DNA of 64,000 nucleotides from Halobellus rarus (GTDB taxonomy: Archaea; Halobacteriota; Halobacteria; Halobacteriales; Haloferacaceae), in NCBI RefSeq assembly GCF_024494595.1, contig NZ_JANHDI010000004.1:124001-188000 (forward strand). Direction: 5' to 3'. The notes under the pieces are model-generated. The model saw only the letters and a program-made list of their open reading frames with translations. It searched no databases and was not told the DNA's origin. Below are positions 60,975-64,000 of this stretch, piece after piece. How positions within the stretch are numbered: the first letter of the stretch is position 1; every line of letters begins with the position of its first letter. A program made the position numbers and the translations under genes.

Positions 60975-62246
60975 ATGACTGATTCCGACCTCGTCGAACT
61001 GCGACGCGACCTACATCGCCATCCCGAACCCGCCTGGCGCGAGTTCTACACCACCGCACGCGTCGTCGAGGAACTGGAGAAGCGGGACCTCGACGCGCTC
61101 TACGTGGGGCCGGAGGCGCTCGCCGAGGAGGACCGCGTCGGCGTCCCCGACGAGGACGAACTCGGCGCGTGGCTCGATCGCGCCCGCGACGCCGGGGCGC
61201 GAGGAGACCTCCTAGAGCGACTCACTGGTGGTTCCACCGGCGCGGTCGCGGTCGCCGAGCGCGGCGACGGTCCGACGGTCGCTCTCCGCGTCGACATCGA
61301 CGGGCTCCCGATTACGGAGTCGAGCGCGGGCGACCACCGCCCCGCGGCCGCCGGCTTCCGATCCGAGAACGAGGGGTACATGCACGCCTGCGGGCACGAC
61401 GCCCACGCGACCATCGGAATCGGCGTTCTGGACGCCGTCCTCGACAGCGACTTCGCGGGAACGCTGAAGGTGTTCTTCCAACCCGGCGAGGAGCGGATCG
61501 TGGGCGGCGAGCCGATGGCCGAATCGGGGCACCTCGACGACGTCGACTATCTGCTCGCGGTGCACGTCGGCCTCGACCATCCGACCGGCGAGATCGTCGC
61601 CGGGATCGACGGCTTCCTGGCGGTCTCGCAGTTCGAGGCGGAGTTCGTCGGGACGCCCTCGCATGCGGGTGCGCGACCGGAGTCGGGCGACAACGCGATG
61701 CAGGCCGTCGCGACGGCCATCGAGAACCTCTACGGGATCCCGCGTCACTCCGACGGCGCGACGCGCGTCAACGTCGGCGTCGTCGAGGGCGGAACCGCGA
61801 CGAACATCGTCGCCGAGCGCGTCGCGATCGAGGGGGAGGTCCGCGGCGAGACCACCGAGTTGATGGAATATATGGACGAGAAGGCCCGCCGTGTCCTCCG
61901 GTCGGCCGCGGAGATGCAGGGCTGCGACGTCGGGATCACTACCGCCGGCCGCGCGCCCTCGGCGCGGAGCGACGACGAACCCCGAGACGTCGTCGCGGCC
62001 GTCGCCCGCGACACCGACGGGATCACGTCGGTGCTCGAATCGGACCGCCTCGGAGGGAGCGAGGACGCGACGTACCTGATGCGCCGCGTACAGGAACGCG
62101 GCGGAGCGGCCGCGTACGTCGGCGTCGGCACCGACCACCCCGGCGGCCACCACACGGCCACTTTCGACGTCGACGAGGCGAGCATCGACCACGGCGTCGA
62201 CGTGCTCTCGCGAGCCATCGTCGAACTCGGCCGACGTCGTCGGTGA
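60975..62246 (+). CDS. M20-family amidohydrolase
   Basis: A 423-residue metal-dependent amidohydrolase of the M20D/hippurate-hydrolase or AbgB type, acting on N-acyl amino acids or similar amides. LRRDLHRHPEPAWREFYTTA starts it. Metal ligands are in VDIDGLP, CGHDAHATIGIG, PGEERIVGGEPMAES and, near the C-terminus, GTDHPGGHHTATFDVDE. A strong AGGAGGTGAT ribosome-binding sequence directly before ATG 60975 fixes the start, unusual among its mostly leaderless neighbours. Divergent from the NhaC gene with 133 bases between the starts. Confidence 0.85.
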   Translation: MTDSDLVELRRDLHRHPEPAWREFYTTARVVEELEKRDLDALYVGPEALAEEDRVGVPDEDELGAWLDRARDAGARGDLLERLTGGSTGAVAVAERGDGPTVALRVDIDGLPITESSAGDHRPAAAGFRSENEGYMHACGHDAHATIGIGVLDAVLDSDFAGTLKVFFQPGEERIVGGEPMAESGHLDDVDYLLAVHVGLDHPTGEIVAGIDGFLAVSQFEAEFVGTPSHAGARPESGDNAMQAVATAIENLYGIPRHSDGATRVNVGVVEGGTATNIVAERVAIEGEVRGETTELMEYMDEKARRVLRSAAEMQGCDVGITTAGRAPSARSDDEPRDVVAAVARDTDGITSVLESDRLGGSEDATYLMRRVQERGGAAAYVGVGTDHPGGHHTATFDVDEASIDHGVDVLSRAIVELGRRRR

Positions 62247-62346
62247 TCTCCCGTGCGGCCGTCCGGTCGAATTCGGTTCGGGATCGTCCGACCACCGTCA
62301 GACTCTCCGGAAAGTATTTGATCCGGATTCAGTGATACACACAGGG

Positions 62347-64000
62347 ATGAACAGTCGAACTATCGACGTGGTGACCGACTGGGAGACGGTCTCCGCGCCG
62401 GACGGATACGAGGGGCTCCACGAACTCGCCGACGGGGAGTTCAGCGGGGCCGTCTCCGCCGGGATGACGTGGGCGTTCTTTCTGAACGGCCGCGTCGTCG
62501 GCGTCTTCGAGGGGGGAATCGAGGACTTCGAGCACGCCGAACTGACCGCCTACCGCGCGGCAGATCCGAGCCTTCCGCTCTTGTTTTCGATGCAGGAACG
62601 CGGCGGGGAGACACGGGCGAGTTACTACACGAACGAGACGCCGCTGTCGGAGGCGGACGGGACGCTGTCGAACGGCGGTTTTACCGGCTATATCGAGCTT
62701 TCTGAGAACGTACTCTCCGGGGACTACTACGTCGTCTACCACGGCGGGAAATCGATGAGCGCCGCCTTCGTCGGGAGTTCCGAACGCCTGATCACGGGCG
62801 AGGAGGCGTTCGAGACGGCCGCCGACGAGGTGGGGATCTACAAGGTGATCGACGTCGACGTCGAACTCGTCGAGATTCCGGAACCGCCGTCGGCCGACGA
62901 CGCCGAACCCGAGGAACCGGCCGTCAGCGACGCCGAGGACGGGGACGGCCCAGCGGATACAGCCGACGAGCCGGCCGAGCGAGGCGACGACTCCGAGAGC
63001 GAGGCAGACGCGGCAGACGAAGCCGACGGCGACGACGGGGTCACGGCATCCGACGAGGGAGAGACAGGCCCCGAGTCGGGCGACGCCGCGGAAGCGGGGA
63101 CGGGAGCGGAGCCGCAGTCCGGGGCGGAGGCCGGAACGGAGCCGCAGTCCGGGGCGGAGACCGGAACGGAGCCGCAGTCCGAGACGGATCCGCAGACCGG
63201 AACGACACGGACCGAGGCGGAGCCGGCCGCCGGAGCGACGGCCGCGACGGCTCCCGAAGACGACGAACCCTCGGTGCCGACGGGGCAAGAACCCGATCGC
63301 GAAGAGCGGTCTCCGACGGCGGACGAGCGGCAGACCGAAGGGCCGGAACCCGAACCGATGACGGACGCCGAACCCACCGAAGCCGCCGCACCGGAGGGAC
63401 CGGCGGCCGCCGAATCGGCGACCGGCCAGTCGAGCGAGGGGAGCGCCGTCTTCTCCGACGAGGAGCGCTGGCGCGAGGCGAAGACGATCCCGTCGCTCGA
63501 CCCGAGCGCGTCCAGCGGGAACGGGACCACCGTCGGGACGGGCGGCGACGGTTCGGATCGTCAGTCCGCACGCGAGCGCGTCGCGCGGATGCAGCGGGAC
63601 CGGAGCGCACGCAAGGCGGCTCGCGAGCGCGCGGCATCGGGATCGTCGCCGTCGGGGTCGCCGTCGGGGTCGCCGGCGAAGGCGAGCGCCCGGGAGTCCC
63701 CGCCGGCGGCGGGCGAGGGCGTCGAGCGGCTGAAGAAGCGACTCTCGCGGGCACGGGACAGGGTCGAAACGCTCGAAGCCGAGCGGGACGAACTGGCGGC
63801 GGCACGGGACGAACTCGAACGGGAGCGCGCGGAGCGAGACCAGCGGATCGAGGAGCTCGAAACCGAGGGCGAGGCGCACCGCGAGCGCATCGAGGAACTC
63901 GAAGCCGAACGCGACACGCTCGAAGCGGAAGTCGAGCGTCTCGAATCGGAACTCGAAGCGGTCTCGCCGGACGGTGAGAACGCGCGGCAGACGACGATGT
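62347..64000 (+). CDS. Haloarchaeal DUF7527-like protein with acidic repeat and coiled coil, C-terminus outside window
   Basis: At least 551 residues. The first 180 form a globular domain (VVTDWETVSAPDGYEGLHEL, AGMTWAFFLNGRVVGVFEGG, GDYYVVYHGGKSMSAAFVGS). About 260 residues of acidic low complexity follow, including a 10-residue repeat TGTEPQSGAE, nearly three copies at 63101-63190, from a 30-bp DNA repeat. A basic stretch (DRSARKAARERAAS) leads to a heptad coiled coil from about residue 465 (RVETLEAERDELAAARDELE, RIEELEAERDTLEAEVERLE) that continues beyond the edge. Function unknown. The ATG has a TATA-like AGTATTTGA about 28 bases upstream. Confidence 0.75.
   Translation, partial: MNSRTIDVVTDWETVSAPDGYEGLHELADGEFSGAVSAGMTWAFFLNGRVVGVFEGGIEDFEHAELTAYRAADPSLPLLFSMQERGGETRASYYTNETPLSEADGTLSNGGFTGYIELSENVLSGDYYVVYHGGKSMSAAFVGSSERLITGEEAFETAADEVGIYKVIDVDVELVEIPEPPSADDAEPEEPAVSDAEDGDGPADTADEPAERGDDSESEADAADEADGDDGVTASDEGETGPESGDAAEAGTGAEPQSGAEAGTEPQSGAETGTEPQSETDPQTGTTRTEAEPAAGATAATAPEDDEPSVPTGQEPDREERSPTADERQTEGPEPEPMTDAEPTEAAAPEGPAAAESATGQSSEGSAVFSDEERWREAKTIPSLDPSASSGNGTTVGTGGDGSDRQSARERVARMQRDRSARKAARERAASGSSPSGSPSGSPAKASARESPPAAGEGVERLKKRLSRARDRVETLEAERDELAAARDELERERAERDQRIEELETEGEAHRERIEELEAERDTLEAEVERLESELEAVSPDGENARQTTM

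Overview
The window is haloarchaeal chromosome: about 65% G+C, strongly acidic proteins, TATA boxes about 25-30 nt upstream of largely leaderless ATG/GTG starts, and family content (amphi-Trp, HalX/Bat-type regulators, CheF, DUF5797, proteasome alpha, TFS, NAC) typical of class Halobacteria. Genus cannot be fixed from sequence alone.

1-16.6 kb: a sugar-uptake and catabolism region. A Tat lipoprotein sugar-binding protein is cut by the left edge. A fused FAD/Fe-S 2-hydroxyacid dehydrogenase, threonine synthase and a YeiH-type permease with a tiny coupled membrane protein lie between it and the rest. Then come two ABC permeases, an enolase-superfamily sugar-acid dehydratase, a GH3 glycosidase divergent from a GH31 alpha-xylosidase, an ABC ATPase and an IclR regulator. 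Together they suggest import of xylose-containing oligosaccharides, cleavage in the cytoplasm and oxidative pentose breakdown under XacR-like control.

16.6-23.3 kb: gene-poor, decayed DNA with lower G+C, two membrane proteins around an HTH regulator, an amphi-Trp protein, a DUF6498-like membrane protein, and fragments of a histidine kinase and another protein joined head to head.

23.26-28.42 kb: a small integrative element in the 3' end of tRNA-Glu(CUC), bounded by a 42-bp direct repeat. It carries a tyrosine recombinase, a remnant of a second recombinase, a DUF234-type ATPase, an Nth/MutY-superfamily glycosylase and an unknown acidic protein.

28.5-34.5 kb: housekeeping genes (proteasome alpha, DHFR, thymidylate synthase), an unknown protein, a zinc protein and an MFS transporter. 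34.5-41 kb: chemotaxis genes cheW (reverse strand) and cheB-cheA-cheR-cheF (forward). 41.4-45.9 kb: a structured-RNA candidate, a MutS-like ATPase, a Bat-type regulator and small zinc proteins.

46-52 kb: reverse-strand operon of methylmalonyl-CoA mutase, epimerase, a MenE-type acyl-CoA ligase with acidic insertions, and acyl-CoA dehydrogenase. 52-64 kb: NAC, tRNA methyltransferase, a UbiA/lycopene-cyclase fusion, TFS, DUF5797/DUF5787, Nudix, a second copy of the RNA candidate, an uS10-like protein, NhaC antiporter, M20 hydrolase and a coiled-coil protein running off the right edge.

The most novel-looking item is the RNA candidate present at 41.46-41.60 and 58.27-58.42 kb: conserved ends, a stem with a compensatory pair change, a second hairpin of unrelated sequence at the same place, and a conserved loop-to-3' pairing.
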